A DNA stretch of 64,000 bases from Janibacter indicus (GTDB lineage Bacteria > Actinomycetota > Actinomycetes > Actinomycetales > Dermatophilaceae), in contig NZ_FWXN01000007.1 in NCBI RefSeq assembly GCF_900176385.1, positions 1 through 64,000 on the forward strand, written 5' to 3'. Shown piece by piece: positions 43,578 to 51,955 of this stretch; position 1 is the stretch's first letter, and every line of letters begins with the position of its first letter. A program made the translations under genes and the position numbers. The notes under the pieces are model-generated. The model made no database searches, was not told where the DNA came from, and worked only from the letters and a program-made list of their open reading frames with translations.

Positions 43578-44135
43578 TCAGTGCCCCAGGGAGACGCCGT
43601 GGCTGACCAGCCACGATGTCGCGAGGAAGCGGGCGAGGCAGCCGATCGTCGTCACGGCGAGGAAGGTGACCGCGCTGACCCGCTTGATCCCGGCGGCGAC
43701 GGTGACGACGGCCAGCGGCGGGAAGCCGATGCCCGAGCTGGCGAGCATGACGAGCGGCCCGAGACGCGGACGGTCGAGGACGTCGATCATCGCCTTGCTC
43801 CACCGGGTGAGGCGCTCGCGGACCGGACCGACGGTGCGGCGCTGGTCGGCCGCCTCCTGCGCCTCGCGGGCCTCCTTGGCCTCGCGTCGCCGGGTGTAGG
43901 CCTCCGCCCCCTTGGCGGCGGCCACGAAGTGGGTCATCTTGCCCGCGACGAGTCCGGCGGTCATGGCCGCCACGTGCAGCGCCCAGGTCTCGGGGAAGAT
44001 CACCGGGGCGGCGATGGCGTAGATCTCGGCGTTGAGCGGCGGGAAGTAGGCGGAGAGCAGCCCGAAGAGCACGGCCCCGACGAGGCCGGAGGCCGTGAGC
44101 CAGGTGGGCAGGTCGTCGATGTCGGCGCCTCTCAG
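43578..44135 (-). CDS. Membrane protein, possible YqaA/VTT-like
   Basis: About 185 residues with three to four hydrophobic segments: ASGLVGAVLFGLLSAY, IYAIAAPVIFPETWALHVAAMTAGLVAG and GIGFPPLAVVTVAAGIKRVSAVTFLAV. A charged stretch (RRREAKEAREAQEAADQRR) lies between. Resembles small VTT-type proteins but is not firmly placed. No ATG/GTG/TTG fits; CTG 44135 overlaps the upstream stop as CTGA and gives a sensible N terminus. Confidence 0.7.
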   Translation of the reverse strand: MRGADIDDLPTWLTASGLVGAVLFGLLSAYFPPLNAEIYAIAAPVIFPETWALHVAAMTAGLVAGKMTHFVAAAKGAEAYTRRREAKEAREAQEAADQRRTVGPVRERLTRWSKAMIDVLDRPRLGPLVMLASSGIGFPPLAVVTVAAGIKRVSAVTFLAVTTIGCLARFLATSWLVSHGVSLGH

Positions 44136-45253
44136 GTGCGGTTGGTGAAGGCGACGACGGCCTGCCCGTCGGGCCAGGCCTCGATGCCGGTGAGGGACCC
44201 GGGTGACCCCGCGATCCGCCACATGGACTCGTGCGGGAGAGCCAGGACCAGACCGAGCACCGCGAGGATGGGCTTGCGGTGACTCGCGACGACGACCGTG
44301 CCCCCGCGCGCGACCACCCGCTCCCACGCACCGACCACCCGCTCGAGCATCTCGTCGTGGCTCTCTCCCCCGGGCCGGGCGTGGCCCCGGTCGTCACGCA
44401 GCGCCCGGAACTCCTCGGCAGCATCGTTGACGAGGTCACGCACCGCGGCGCCGTCCCAGTCGCCGAAGGACTGCTCGTCCCAGTCCCGATCGACCTCGAT
44501 CGCGGTCCCGAACCGCTCGGCGATCACCGCTCCGGTCTGCCGCGCCCTGGCCAGGTCCGACGTGACGACCTGCACGGGGTCGTCCCCGACGAGCTCTGCG
44601 AGGAGCTCGGCCGCTCGCTGTGCCTGGCGCCGGCCGGCGTCGGTGAGGTCCGGGTCGGACCCACCTCGCCCGTCGAGGCGCCCCTGCTCGGTGAACGCGG
44701 TGACCCCGTGGCGCACGAGCACCACGCGCGTCGGGGTGCCCCGGCCGCTCCATGGTCGAGCCGGCTCCTGCTCGCCGTCACGGGACGGCGCGAGGTCGTC
44801 GCGCACCTGCTCGTCGGCGTGCCAGTCCTCGACCTCGTCACCGTCCATGCCCCGGTTGGACAGGGCATCGGCCGCGGAGTTGTCCGCTCGCGGCACCCAG
44901 ACGAAGTCGACGCTGCCACCGGCGTCGACGATGCGGGCGACGAGGTCGCGGCCCTGCTGCGCGAGGGCGCGCATGTCGGGGTGCTTGACCTTCCAGCGAC
45001 CGGCCATCTGCTCGACGACGAGCTGGGAGTCCATGGCGACGACGACCTCGGCGTCGGCGCTGATCCGATGTGCCGCCTCCAGCCCGGCGAGCATGCCTCG
45101 GTACTCGGCGACGTTGTTGCTCGCGGTGCCGATGGGGGCGGCGAGCTCGACGAGGACGGTCCCGGCCTCGTCACGCACGAGTGCGCCGTACCCGGCCACG
45201 CCGGGGTTGCCGCGGGACCCACCGTCGGCCTCGACGCGCAGCGTGCGACCCAT
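44132..45253 (-). CDS. Fused RNase HI / histidine phosphatase (CobC-like)
   Basis: Two-domain protein, 373 residues, like mycobacterial Rv2228c. The N-terminal RNase HI domain has its acidic residues in VEADGGSRGNPG, NNVAEYRGM, VAMDSQLV and RADNSAADAL and cleaves RNA in RNA/DNA hybrids. The C-terminal half is a histidine phosphatase with the catalytic LVRHG, resembling alpha-ribazole phosphatase. ATG 45253 overlaps the zinc-ribbon gene by one base, its usual partner. Confidence 0.95.
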   Translation of the reverse strand: MGRTLRVEADGGSRGNPGVAGYGALVRDEAGTVLVELAAPIGTASNNVAEYRGMLAGLEAAHRISADAEVVVAMDSQLVVEQMAGRWKVKHPDMRALAQQGRDLVARIVDAGGSVDFVWVPRADNSAADALSNRGMDGDEVEDWHADEQVRDDLAPSRDGEQEPARPWSGRGTPTRVVLVRHGVTAFTEQGRLDGRGGSDPDLTDAGRRQAQRAAELLAELVGDDPVQVVTSDLARARQTGAVIAERFGTAIEVDRDWDEQSFGDWDGAAVRDLVNDAAEEFRALRDDRGHARPGGESHDEMLERVVGAWERVVARGGTVVVASHRKPILAVLGLVLALPHESMWRIAGSPGSLTGIEAWPDGQAVVAFTNRT

Positions 45254-45993
45254 CAGCTCTCGGTATGGGTGCGCACGAGGATGCGGCCGCACTCCTCGCA
45301 CCGCACGACCTCGTCGCTCGCGGCCCGCTCGATGGCCGAGACGTCGACCGGGTTGAGCTCCAGCCGGCAGCCGCCGCAGCGGCCGTGCGTGAACTCCGCC
45401 GCCCCGAGACCGCCCGAGCTGTCACGGATGCGGTCGTAGAGGGCGAGGAGCTTGTCGTCGATGCCGCCGACGAGGTCGGCTCGCGGCCGCTCGACCTCGA
45501 CCCGCTCGGCGTCGAGGTCACCCACGGCGGTGTCCCGCTCGGCCGTGAGTCGGTCGACCTCGGCCTGCGCCGCGTCGCGCTCGGTGGTCAGCTCGGTGAG
45601 CCGGGCCTCGGCGCCCTCCTGGCGCTCCATGACCTCGATCTCGACGTCCTCGAGCTCGGCCTGCCGACGCGCGAGGGTCTGCAGCTCGTGCTGGAGCGAG
45701 GTGAGGTCCCTGGAGGTCATGCCGGTGCCGGCCTCGAGCCGCGCCTGGTCGCGGGCCGCCCGGTCGCGCACCTGCTGCACGTCGGACTCGGCCCGCTCGA
45801 CCTCGCGACGGATGTCGGACAGACCCGTCTCGACACGGACCACGTCGTCGCTCACCTGCTGCAACCGGGTCCGCGCCTCCGCGAGTGCCGCGATCTGCGG
45901 CACGCGGGTGCGCGCGTGGTCGATCTGCTGCAGCCTCGTGTCGAGAGCCTGCAGCTCGAGGAGTCGTGCCTGGACGAAGGGGTCTGCCTTCAC
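45253..45993 (-). CDS. Coiled-coil zinc-ribbon protein (CdsZ/DUF164 type)
   Basis: 246 residues: a long antiparallel coiled coil (about 5-180, heptads rich in Leu, Arg, Glu, Ala) followed by a C4 zinc ribbon with CGGC and CEEC. Proteins of this type always neighbour nif3 and RNase H genes in actinobacteria and have been linked to ribosome/RNA quality functions, not settled. GTG 45993 overlaps the nif3-like stop by four bases. Confidence 0.92.
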   Translation of the reverse strand: MKADPFVQARLLELQALDTRLQQIDHARTRVPQIAALAEARTRLQQVSDDVVRVETGLSDIRREVERAESDVQQVRDRAARDQARLEAGTGMTSRDLTSLQHELQTLARRQAELEDVEIEVMERQEGAEARLTELTTERDAAQAEVDRLTAERDTAVGDLDAERVEVERPRADLVGGIDDKLLALYDRIRDSSGGLGAAEFTHGRCGGCRLELNPVDVSAIERAASDEVVRCEECGRILVRTHTES

Positions 45994-46853
45994 TGCGGGT
46001 CTCCTTGGAGGGGTCGGGCGCCGACGGTGAAGGTCCACGGGTCGGTGCAGATGGTGCTCACGTGGGTGTCCAAGCCCATCACATCGTGGCCCGCCGCGGC
46101 GAGCGACCCCACGAGACGCTCGAGCATCTCGTGCAGCCACAGCGACTCGGTGGCCCAGTGACCGGCGTCGACGACGAAGGGGGTGCCGCCCCGGCTCGTG
46201 GCCTCCTCGCGGGCCTCGAGCACCGGGTGGTGGCGCAGGTCGGAGGTGACGTAGACGTCCGCACCGGCCGCGGCCGCCGCGTCGAGCAGCCCGTCGCCGG
46301 CCCCGCCGAGCAGGGCCACGCGGCGCACCCGGGCATCGGGCGGGCCGGACACCCGCACCCCCGCCGGTGCCGAAGGGAGCGCCGCCGCCAGGCCCGACGC
46401 GAAGTCCGCGAGGGTCACCGGCTCGTCGAGGTCACCGACGCGTCCCATGGGGCGGCCCTCCTCGACGCTCAGCGGCTCGCTCGTCGTCAGGCCGCACGCG
46501 GTGGCCAGGGCGGTGTTGACGCCCGGCTCGGCGACGTCGGCGTTGGTGTGCGCGACGTAGAGGGCGACGTCTCCGACGACGAGCGAGGTGACGGCCGCTC
46601 CCTTCGCGCTCGTCGTGGCGACCGAGTGCACGCCGCGCAGGAGCAACGGGTGGTGCGTGACGAGCAGGTCCGCTCCGGCCTCGCGGGCCTCCTCGATGAC
46701 GGCGAGGGTCGGGTCGACCGCGGCGTGGATGCGCCGCACGGGCTGCTCGGGGTCGCCGGTCACGAGGCCGACGCGGTCCCACGACTGCGCCGAGTCGAGC
46801 GGGAAGGTCTGCTCGAGGACCGCCAGGACGTCCTGGAGGCGAAGGTGGCTCAT
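45990..46853 (-). CDS. Nif3-like dinuclear metal centre protein
   Basis: 287-residue NIF3/YbgI-family protein; metal-binding positions include THHPLLLRG, HTNAD and the late GHWATE region. Family members are hexameric rings with two metals; biochemical role uncertain (GTP cyclohydrolase-like naming is not safe). Its ATG (46851-46853) comes two bases after the 3' end of tRNA-Val on the same strand, with no space for a ribosome binding site of its own. Confidence 0.93.
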   Translation of the reverse strand: MSHLRLQDVLAVLEQTFPLDSAQSWDRVGLVTGDPEQPVRRIHAAVDPTLAVIEEAREAGADLLVTHHPLLLRGVHSVATTSAKGAAVTSLVVGDVALYVAHTNADVAEPGVNTALATACGLTTSEPLSVEEGRPMGRVGDLDEPVTLADFASGLAAALPSAPAGVRVSGPPDARVRRVALLGGAGDGLLDAAAAAGADVYVTSDLRHHPVLEAREEATSRGGTPFVVDAGHWATESLWLHEMLERLVGSLAAAGHDVMGLDTHVSTICTDPWTFTVGARPLQGDPQ

Positions 46854-46854
46854 G

Positions 46855-46927
46855 TGGGCCCGGCCGGGCTCGAACCGACGACACCCGCGGTGTAAACGCG
46901 GTGCTCTACCAACTGAGCTACAGGCCC
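46855..46927 (-). tRNA. tRNA-Val (anticodon TAC)
   Basis: 73-nt cloverleaf on the minus strand: acceptor GGGCCTG/CGGGCCC (one G-T pair), D arm GCTC-AGTTGGTA-GAGC, anticodon stem CCGCG/CGCGG with loop TTTACAC, T arm GTCGG-TTCGAGC-CCGGC and discriminator A. Anticodon TAC reads GUA. CCA is not encoded. The nif3-like gene starts right after it. Confidence 0.97.
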
Positions 46928-46978
46928 CGGACGCCCCGAGGGGGCGCCGGCGTCATTGTGTCAGGCCGCGACCCGACC

Positions 46979-47953
46979 TCAGACGCGCCGCGCGTCCTCG
47001 ATGAGGTTGATCTCGTAGAGGACGAGGTCGAGGGCATCGGCCGCGCTGATCGGCGAGAAGAGCTGCGGGGTCGCCTCGGTGACCGTCGACACGAGCGGGC
47101 TGAGGACCGTCCACGGCGTCGGGTGGGTGAACTGCACGACGGAGTAGCGGTCGCCCTCCTGGCCGGGGGCCGCGACGACCCGGTGGATGCCGGGCTCGAT
47201 GACGCCGTTGGTCACGACCTCGAGCATGAGACCGGTGTTGATGATCGCGCCGCCGTCGGGGGCGATCGCGTCGATCCACTCGCCACTGTCCTTGAGGCGC
47301 ACCTGCAGACCGGCCGCGGTCGCCCGCGGCAGGGCGGTGATGAGGTTGATGTCGGCGTGCTCCGCGGCCCACACGTGGGGCGCCTCGGGCGCGGACTCCA
47401 TCGCCGGGTAGTGGATTGCGCGGGAGAGGGTCGGCCCGTCGACGAGCATCTTCTCGAAGTAGTCGGGGTGGGCACCGACACCGGTCGCGATGATGCGCAG
47501 CACCCGCCGCTGCAGGTCGGCGACCGAGCGGTGGAAGGTCGTCAGCGTCTCGGTGATGCCCGGCACGGCCGACTCGGGAAGCACCGGGTCGTGGTAGCGG
47601 TGCGGGTAGCGGGTGCGCAGCGGGTGCCCGGCAGGGATCGCGGGGCCCCAGTTGAGCATCTCCTTCCAGTCCGCGACGTCGGCGGTCGCGGCGGTCTCGA
47701 CGAGCAGCCCCGTGTAGCCGGTCTGCCCGTGGGTGCCCGGCGCGACGAACTGCTCCTTGACCTCGCGCTCGGCGGTGAAGAACTCCTCGAGCATCCCGTA
47801 GGCGCTGTCGATGAGGTCCTCCGACAGGTCGTGCTTGACGTAGACGAAGCCGGTCTCCAGCGACGTCATCAGGCCGTCGACGACGGCCCGCTCGCGCTCA
47901 GCGTCCCCGGACTCGAAGGCCAGCAGGTCCACCTCGAGGATGTCATCGCTCAT
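46979..47953 (-). CDS. Isopenicillin N synthase-like 2-oxoglutarate/Fe(II) oxygenase
   Basis: Non-haem iron dioxygenase fold, 324 residues. The facial triad is H199, D201 (AEHADINL) and H257 (GIHRVV), and the RxS 2-oxoglutarate motif is R269-Y-S271. N-terminal DIOX_N-like region FVYVKHDLSEDLIDSAYGMLEEFF. Substrate unknown. It stands alone between AhpE and the tRNA; TAGTCT eight bases before ATG 47953 suggests a leaderless message. No biosynthetic cluster surrounds it. Confidence 0.9.
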   Translation of the reverse strand: MSDDILEVDLLAFESGDAERERAVVDGLMTSLETGFVYVKHDLSEDLIDSAYGMLEEFFTAEREVKEQFVAPGTHGQTGYTGLLVETAATADVADWKEMLNWGPAIPAGHPLRTRYPHRYHDPVLPESAVPGITETLTTFHRSVADLQRRVLRIIATGVGAHPDYFEKMLVDGPTLSRAIHYPAMESAPEAPHVWAAEHADINLITALPRATAAGLQVRLKDSGEWIDAIAPDGGAIINTGLMLEVVTNGVIEPGIHRVVAAPGQEGDRYSVVQFTHPTPWTVLSPLVSTVTEATPQLFSPISAADALDLVLYEINLIEDARRV

Positions 47954-47984
47954 GAGGGCGAAGACTACCCGTCGTGCAGGCCCG

Positions 47985-48452
47985 TCAGGGACCGCCGAGC
48001 TGCGCGAGCGCCTCGTGGTAGCCGGTGAAGTCACGCGCCTGCCCCGTGGGGTTGACGAGCGACCAGGCCACGCGTCCGGCGGGGTCGACGAGGAAGGTCC
48101 CTCGCCGGGCCATCCCGCGCTCGTCGTCGAGGACGCCGTAGGCCCGAGCCACCTGCCCGTGCGGCCAGAAGTCGGACAGCAGGGGGAAGAAGTAGCCCTC
48201 CTGGTCGGCCCAGGCCCGCAGGCTGAACATCGGGTCGCACGAGATCGCCACGGTCGTCACCTGCTCGGACTCGAAGCGCCCGAGGTCGTCCCGGATCTCC
48301 CCGAGCTCGCCGGTGCAGATGCCCGAGAAGGCGAAGGGGTAGAAGACCAGGAGCACGGCCCGGTCGGCACGCAGCTCGGCGAGCGAGACGTCACGGCCGT
48401 TCTGGTCGCGCAGGGTGAAGTCGGGAGCGTGCTGCCCGACAGACAGGCTCAG
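47985..48452 (-). CDS. ahpE: One-cysteine peroxiredoxin AhpE
   Basis: Peroxiredoxin reducing peroxides and peroxynitrite. Peroxidatic C46 is in FYPFAFSGICTGEL, as in mycobacterial AhpE, and no resolving cysteine is evident. The 155-residue length fits only if translation begins at CTG 48452, which reads M-SLSVGQHAPDF, exactly the family N terminus; that CTG overlaps the DUF3052 stop as CTGA and AAGGG lies seven bases upstream. ATG 48491 would add non-family residues inside the neighbouring gene. Confidence 0.93.
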   Translation of the reverse strand: MSLSVGQHAPDFTLRDQNGRDVSLAELRADRAVLLVFYPFAFSGICTGELGEIRDDLGRFESEQVTTVAISCDPMFSLRAWADQEGYFFPLLSDFWPHGQVARAYGVLDDERGMARRGTFLVDPAGRVAWSLVNPTGQARDFTGYHEALAQLGGP

Positions 48453-48919
48453 CGCGCGCCCTTGGGCGCGGCCAGCCGGGTGGCCACCCATTCCTCGGAG
48501 CACATGACCGACCCGGAGGTGTGCAGGCCCGCGGTCGTCGCCGCCTCGTCGACCTCGCTGGGGTCGACCTCCTCCGCCTGACCGGGACGGGGCGTGAGGA
48601 GCACGATCGAGGAGCCCTCCGCGAGGGTGCCGAGGGTGTCGACGAGCGCGTCGGTCAGGTCACCGTCGCCGTCGCGCCACCACAGGATCACCGCGTCGAC
48701 GACGCCGGTGTAGTCCTCGTCCTCGAGCTCCTCGCCGATGACGTCCTGGACCGCCGCCCGCAGGTCCTCGTCGACGTCGTCGTCCCAGCCGTACTCCTGC
48801 ACGATCTGCCCGGTGGTGAAGCCGAGCTTCTCCACCGCGGCCTCGGCAAGATCCGCTCCCGCGGACCGGGGCTCCCCCGTCACGACACTGGTCCCTTCTG
48901 CTGCTCGCTGATCACTCAT
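48449..48919 (-). CDS. DUF3052 family protein
   Basis: 156-residue acidic actinobacterial protein: EKLGFTTGQIVQEYGWDDDVDEDLR and DAVILWWRDGDGDLTDALVDTLGTL are the DUF3052 core, with a C-terminal VMCSEEWVATRL. Function unknown; in relatives it sits by aceE and ahpE, as here. ATG 48919 overlaps the bPH2 protein stop (ATGA). Confidence 0.92.
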   Translation of the reverse strand: MSDQRAAEGTSVVTGEPRSAGADLAEAAVEKLGFTTGQIVQEYGWDDDVDEDLRAAVQDVIGEELEDEDYTGVVDAVILWWRDGDGDLTDALVDTLGTLAEGSSIVLLTPRPGQAEEVDPSEVDEAATTAGLHTSGSVMCSEEWVATRLAAPKGAR

Positions 48920-50397
48920 CCCTCATAGTCCACCGTGTCCGGCCCGCCGTTGCAAGCAGGTCCACCGTCTTCGTCGCGTCGCGCGGGGCTCGCGTGGGCC
49001 TCGACGAGCCCGCGCAGGGCCTCGGCGCCCGCCCGGTCGAGGTGGCAGACCTCTGGGCTCACCGGCCCCACCGTGCTCACCACCGCGACGCTCGCGAGGT
49101 CGAGACGGCGCGACACGGGCCCCTGGCTCACCGTGAGCGACTGGACCCGGTGCCACGGCACGACCTGCAGGCTGCGGTCGAGCCAGCCGCGTCGCAGGAC
49201 CAGGGCCCGGCGCCCGGCCAGGTAGCCGATGTGGCGGTGGGCGAAGGGGTGGACCCACCGGGCGCGTCGCGGCTGGCCGACGAACCCGTCGGGGGTGGCC
49301 CCCACGAGCGACCCGACCTCAGCGGTGGTCTCGGGGTCGTCGGTGACGACGGCGAGCAGCCGCAGCACCTCGTCGGTGGTCGCGACGGGGACGAGGACGG
49401 CGTCGGACGCCGCCTCGGACGCCGATCCGATCTCGGCGCCGGCGACGTTGACCTTGAGCGACCACCATCCGGGACGGCGCCACAGCCAGGGCTGCTCGAT
49501 CGCAACGGCCTGCACACGGTGGATCGGCACGGACGACGTACGGGTGTCGGTCAGGCCGCGCTGGCTGGTCAGGGTGCCCCCGCGCAGCCCGATGACCAGG
49601 CCCCACCAGCGGGTGAGGCGCAGCAGCGCGCGGCCGCCGGCCACGACGACGACGGGGAAGAACCCGGTGACGGCCGGGGCGAGGCCGACGAGCGCGAGGA
49701 CGACCGCGATGACGCCGATGCCGGCGAGGAAGATCGCCTCGCCGCTCAGCAGCACCGAGGCGACGATCCGTCCCGGCGGCACGGTCAACAACCGCTCCTC
49801 CGGGCGGTCACCTGCGCGGCGATCGGGCCCGAGCCCGCCCTCCTCGGGAGACCCGGCGGTCGTTGGCGGGCCGGCCGCCGCCCGATGGGCCAGGCCCAGC
49901 AGACGCTCTCGGACCGACTCGGCGTCGGCGGCTCGCAGGTAGGCGATCGACAGGTGCGAGTCGCCGCCGCCCGCCGACTCGACGCGCACCTCCGACAGGC
50001 CGCACAGGCGGGCGAGCAGCGGCCGCACGACGTCAACGGCCTGGATGCGGTCGTAGCGCACCTGACGGTGCTGGCGGAAGAGGGCGCCCGTGCGCATCTC
50101 GATGCTGTCCTCGCCGATCCGGTAACGCGTGAACCACCAGGACACGAGGCCGAGGAGGATCGCGCCGAGGACGACGAGTGCGACCGCGCCGACCTGCAGC
50201 AGCGTCGCGACACCCGGCACAGCGCCCGCGGGCCCTTCCCGGCCCGAGCCGCCGTCACCACCACCGAAGGCCGCGGCGAGGGTGTCGATCTGCTGGCTCA
50301 CGAGGTAGCCGAGCACGCCGAGGACGACGAGCCCGCCGCGGATGAAGGGCGAGATCGGGTGGACCCGGGCGAACCCGTCGGCGTCGGCTCCGGTCAC
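48916..50397 (-). CDS. bPH2-domain membrane protein (YdbT type)
   Basis: 493 residues: two hydrophobic regions near 20-40 and 65-95, then repeated bacterial PH-like (bPH2) domains marked by WWFTRYRIGEDSIEMRTGALF, GGTLTSQRGLTDTRTSSVPIHRVQAV and GWLDRSLQVVPWHRVQSLTVSQG, with another hydrophobic pair about 215-270. Such YdbS/YdbT pairs are membrane proteins of unknown role, sometimes tied to stress resistance. GTG 50397 overlaps the partner's stop. Confidence 0.9.
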   Translation of the reverse strand: MTGADADGFARVHPISPFIRGGLVVLGVLGYLVSQQIDTLAAAFGGGDGGSGREGPAGAVPGVATLLQVGAVALVVLGAILLGLVSWWFTRYRIGEDSIEMRTGALFRQHRQVRYDRIQAVDVVRPLLARLCGLSEVRVESAGGGDSHLSIAYLRAADAESVRERLLGLAHRAAAGPPTTAGSPEEGGLGPDRRAGDRPEERLLTVPPGRIVASVLLSGEAIFLAGIGVIAVVLALVGLAPAVTGFFPVVVVAGGRALLRLTRWWGLVIGLRGGTLTSQRGLTDTRTSSVPIHRVQAVAIEQPWLWRRPGWWSLKVNVAGAEIGSASEAASDAVLVPVATTDEVLRLLAVVTDDPETTAEVGSLVGATPDGFVGQPRRARWVHPFAHRHIGYLAGRRALVLRRGWLDRSLQVVPWHRVQSLTVSQGPVSRRLDLASVAVVSTVGPVSPEVCHLDRAGAEALRGLVEAHASPARRDEDGGPACNGGPDTVDYEG

Positions 50398-50915
50398 AGT
50401 CCTGCTCGCTGCGCCTCGCCACGTGCGGCCAGACGCACACGCAGCTCCTCGGCCACGTCGGCCGGCAGGCCGCAGATCGTCCCGCTGCTCGCCGGCGAGG
50501 CGGTGTTGACGGTGATCTCGGCCAGCCCGGCGCGTCGCATGTAGGGACCGGAGCTGAGGTCGACGTACTGGATGCGGCCGTAGGGCACGGTGACCAGGCG
50601 CCGCCACATGCGACCACGGCGGATGGCCAGCTCCTCGGGCAGCTCGGCCCAGCTCATCGCCCGCACCTGGACCCCGATGAGCCACATGAGCCAGGCCCAC
50701 AAGACGACGACCAGTGCGGAGCCGACCGCCAGCCAGGGCCACAGCAACGCCGCGGCGACGCCGAGGGCCAGCGCCACCGGCAGGAGCACCGCGCTCGTGC
50801 TCACCCGGCGCACCCGGGCGAGCGCGGGCGAGACGGGCCGCCAGTCCGCGCCACCGTCGCCGCGCAGCGGGAGCACGTGCGGGACCGAAGGGGGCGGGGT
50901 TGGCTGCTCGTCCAC
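50394..50915 (-). CDS. bPH2-domain membrane protein (YdbS type)
   Basis: 173-residue partner of the larger bPH2 protein: Pro-rich N terminus, two helices (STSAVLLPVALALGVAAALL and LVVVLWAWLMWLIGV), then one PH-like domain with GRMWRRLVTVPYGRIQYVDLSSGPYMRR. GTG 50915 is six bases after a -10-like TGTGAT (50922-50927), a leaderless start that opens the bPH2-DUF3052-AhpE run. Divergent from fdhD. Confidence 0.88.
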   Translation of the reverse strand: MDEQPTPPPSVPHVLPLRGDGGADWRPVSPALARVRRVSTSAVLLPVALALGVAAALLWPWLAVGSALVVVLWAWLMWLIGVQVRAMSWAELPEELAIRRGRMWRRLVTVPYGRIQYVDLSSGPYMRRAGLAEITVNTASPASSGTICGLPADVAEELRVRLAARGEAQRAGL

Positions 50916-50921
50916 GGCACC

Positions 50922-50948
50922 ATCACACCAGACCACGGTCCGTAGGCT
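50922..50948. promoter_or_regulatory. Divergent promoters of bPH2 and fdhD
   Basis: Minus -10 TGTGAT (50922-50927) faces plus -10 TAGGCT (50943-50948). The plus start would fall at a GTG (50955) opening an 17-codon leaderless frame that ends at 51008, overlapping the fdhD start. fdhD itself has a perfect AGGAGGT inside this small frame. Confidence 0.5.
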
Positions 50949-50995
50949 GGACGCGTGGTGGACGAGCGACGTGCAAGCGAGCAAGGAGGTGCCCG

Positions 50996-51868
50996 ATGGG
51001 TCGGGTGACGCAGCGGCTCAAGGTGGAGCGACGTGACGGACGCACCCTGCGTCGCATCGAGTCGGTCGCCGTCGAGGAGCCGCTCGAGATCCGGGTCGCG
51101 GCCCTGCCCGACGGGGGCGTGCCTGCCGGGAGCTCCCCCCTTCGTCCGCCGTCGACGACCGTCACGACGACGATGCGCCTGCCCGGCGATGACTTCGACC
51201 TCGCCCTCGGGCACCTCGTCGCGGAGGGACTCGTCGCGGGGGCCGAGGACGTCGCGACGATGATGCACTGCACCGACACCGCGCCGGACGGCTCGCCGAC
51301 CTTCAACGTCGTCGAGGTGACCCTCGCGGCCGGGGTCTCCCTGCGGCGACCGGTCACCGAGCGCACCGAGGTCGCGACGAGCGCCTGTGGGGTGTGCGGG
51401 TCGGCGTCCGTGGACGACCTGCTCGCCGTCCTGCCGCACCGCCCCTCGGATGACGACGTCCGGGTGCCGCTCGCGGCGATCCACGCGGGCATGGCCGCGA
51501 TGCGCGAGCGGCAGAAGGTCTTCGAGGCCACCGGCGGGGTCCATGCCGCGGCGCTCCTCGGGCCCGACGGGACCGTGCTCGCCGTCCGCGAGGACATCGG
51601 CCGGCACAACGCGGTGGACAAGGTCCTCGGGTGGGCTGCGCGCGAAGGGGGTCTCCCCCTTCGTGGGCACGTGCTCCTCGTCTCCTCCCGGGCCGGCTTC
51701 GAGATCGCCCAGAAGGCGGCGGTCGCCGGCGTGCCCGTCCTCGCCTGCGTCTCCGCCGCGACGACGCTGGCCGTCGAGGTGGCCGACCGCGCGGGCCTGA
51801 CCCTCCTCGGCTTCGTCCGGGAGCCGCGGGCGACCGCCCTCAGCCACCCGGAGCGGATCACGGACTGA
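50996..51868 (+). CDS. fdhD: FdhD sulfurtransferase for formate dehydrogenase
   Basis: Transfers sulfur to the molybdenum cofactor of formate dehydrogenase. 290 residues; the conserved CGVC is C131-C134, and REDIGRHNAVDKVLG and VLLVSSRAGFEIAQKA are family blocks. ATG 50996 has a perfect AGGAGGT five bases upstream. No formate dehydrogenase is in the window. A 9-bp CGAAGGGGG/CCCCCTTCG hairpin lies inside the coding sequence at 51643-51663. Confidence 0.95.
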   Translation: MGRVTQRLKVERRDGRTLRRIESVAVEEPLEIRVAALPDGGVPAGSSPLRPPSTTVTTTMRLPGDDFDLALGHLVAEGLVAGAEDVATMMHCTDTAPDGSPTFNVVEVTLAAGVSLRRPVTERTEVATSACGVCGSASVDDLLAVLPHRPSDDDVRVPLAAIHAGMAAMRERQKVFEATGGVHAAALLGPDGTVLAVREDIGRHNAVDKVLGWAAREGGLPLRGHVLLVSSRAGFEIAQKAAVAGVPVLACVSAATTLAVEVADRAGLTLLGFVREPRATALSHPERITD

Positions 51869-51875
51869 GCCGGGT

Positions 51876-51904
51876 TTGTGACCCGCACCACCACCGGGGA
51901 AGAT
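51876..51904 (+). promoter_or_regulatory. Probable aceE promoter
   Basis: TTGTGA (51876-51881) and GAAGAT (51899-51904) are spaced 17 bp. Between this and the start is a TCCTCCG/CGGAGGA 7-bp hairpin around 51911-51932, in the leader. Confidence 0.4.
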
Positions 51905-51955
51905 GGATGTGTCCTCCGACACCCCCGGAGGAATGGTCTTGGAAAGGACGACGAC

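Noticed and set aside
46979-47953. Calling the dioxygenase an antibiotic biosynthesis enzyme
   Set aside because: The fold matches isopenicillin N synthase relatives, but no biosynthetic neighbours exist and the 2-oxoglutarate motif points to a general dioxygenase.
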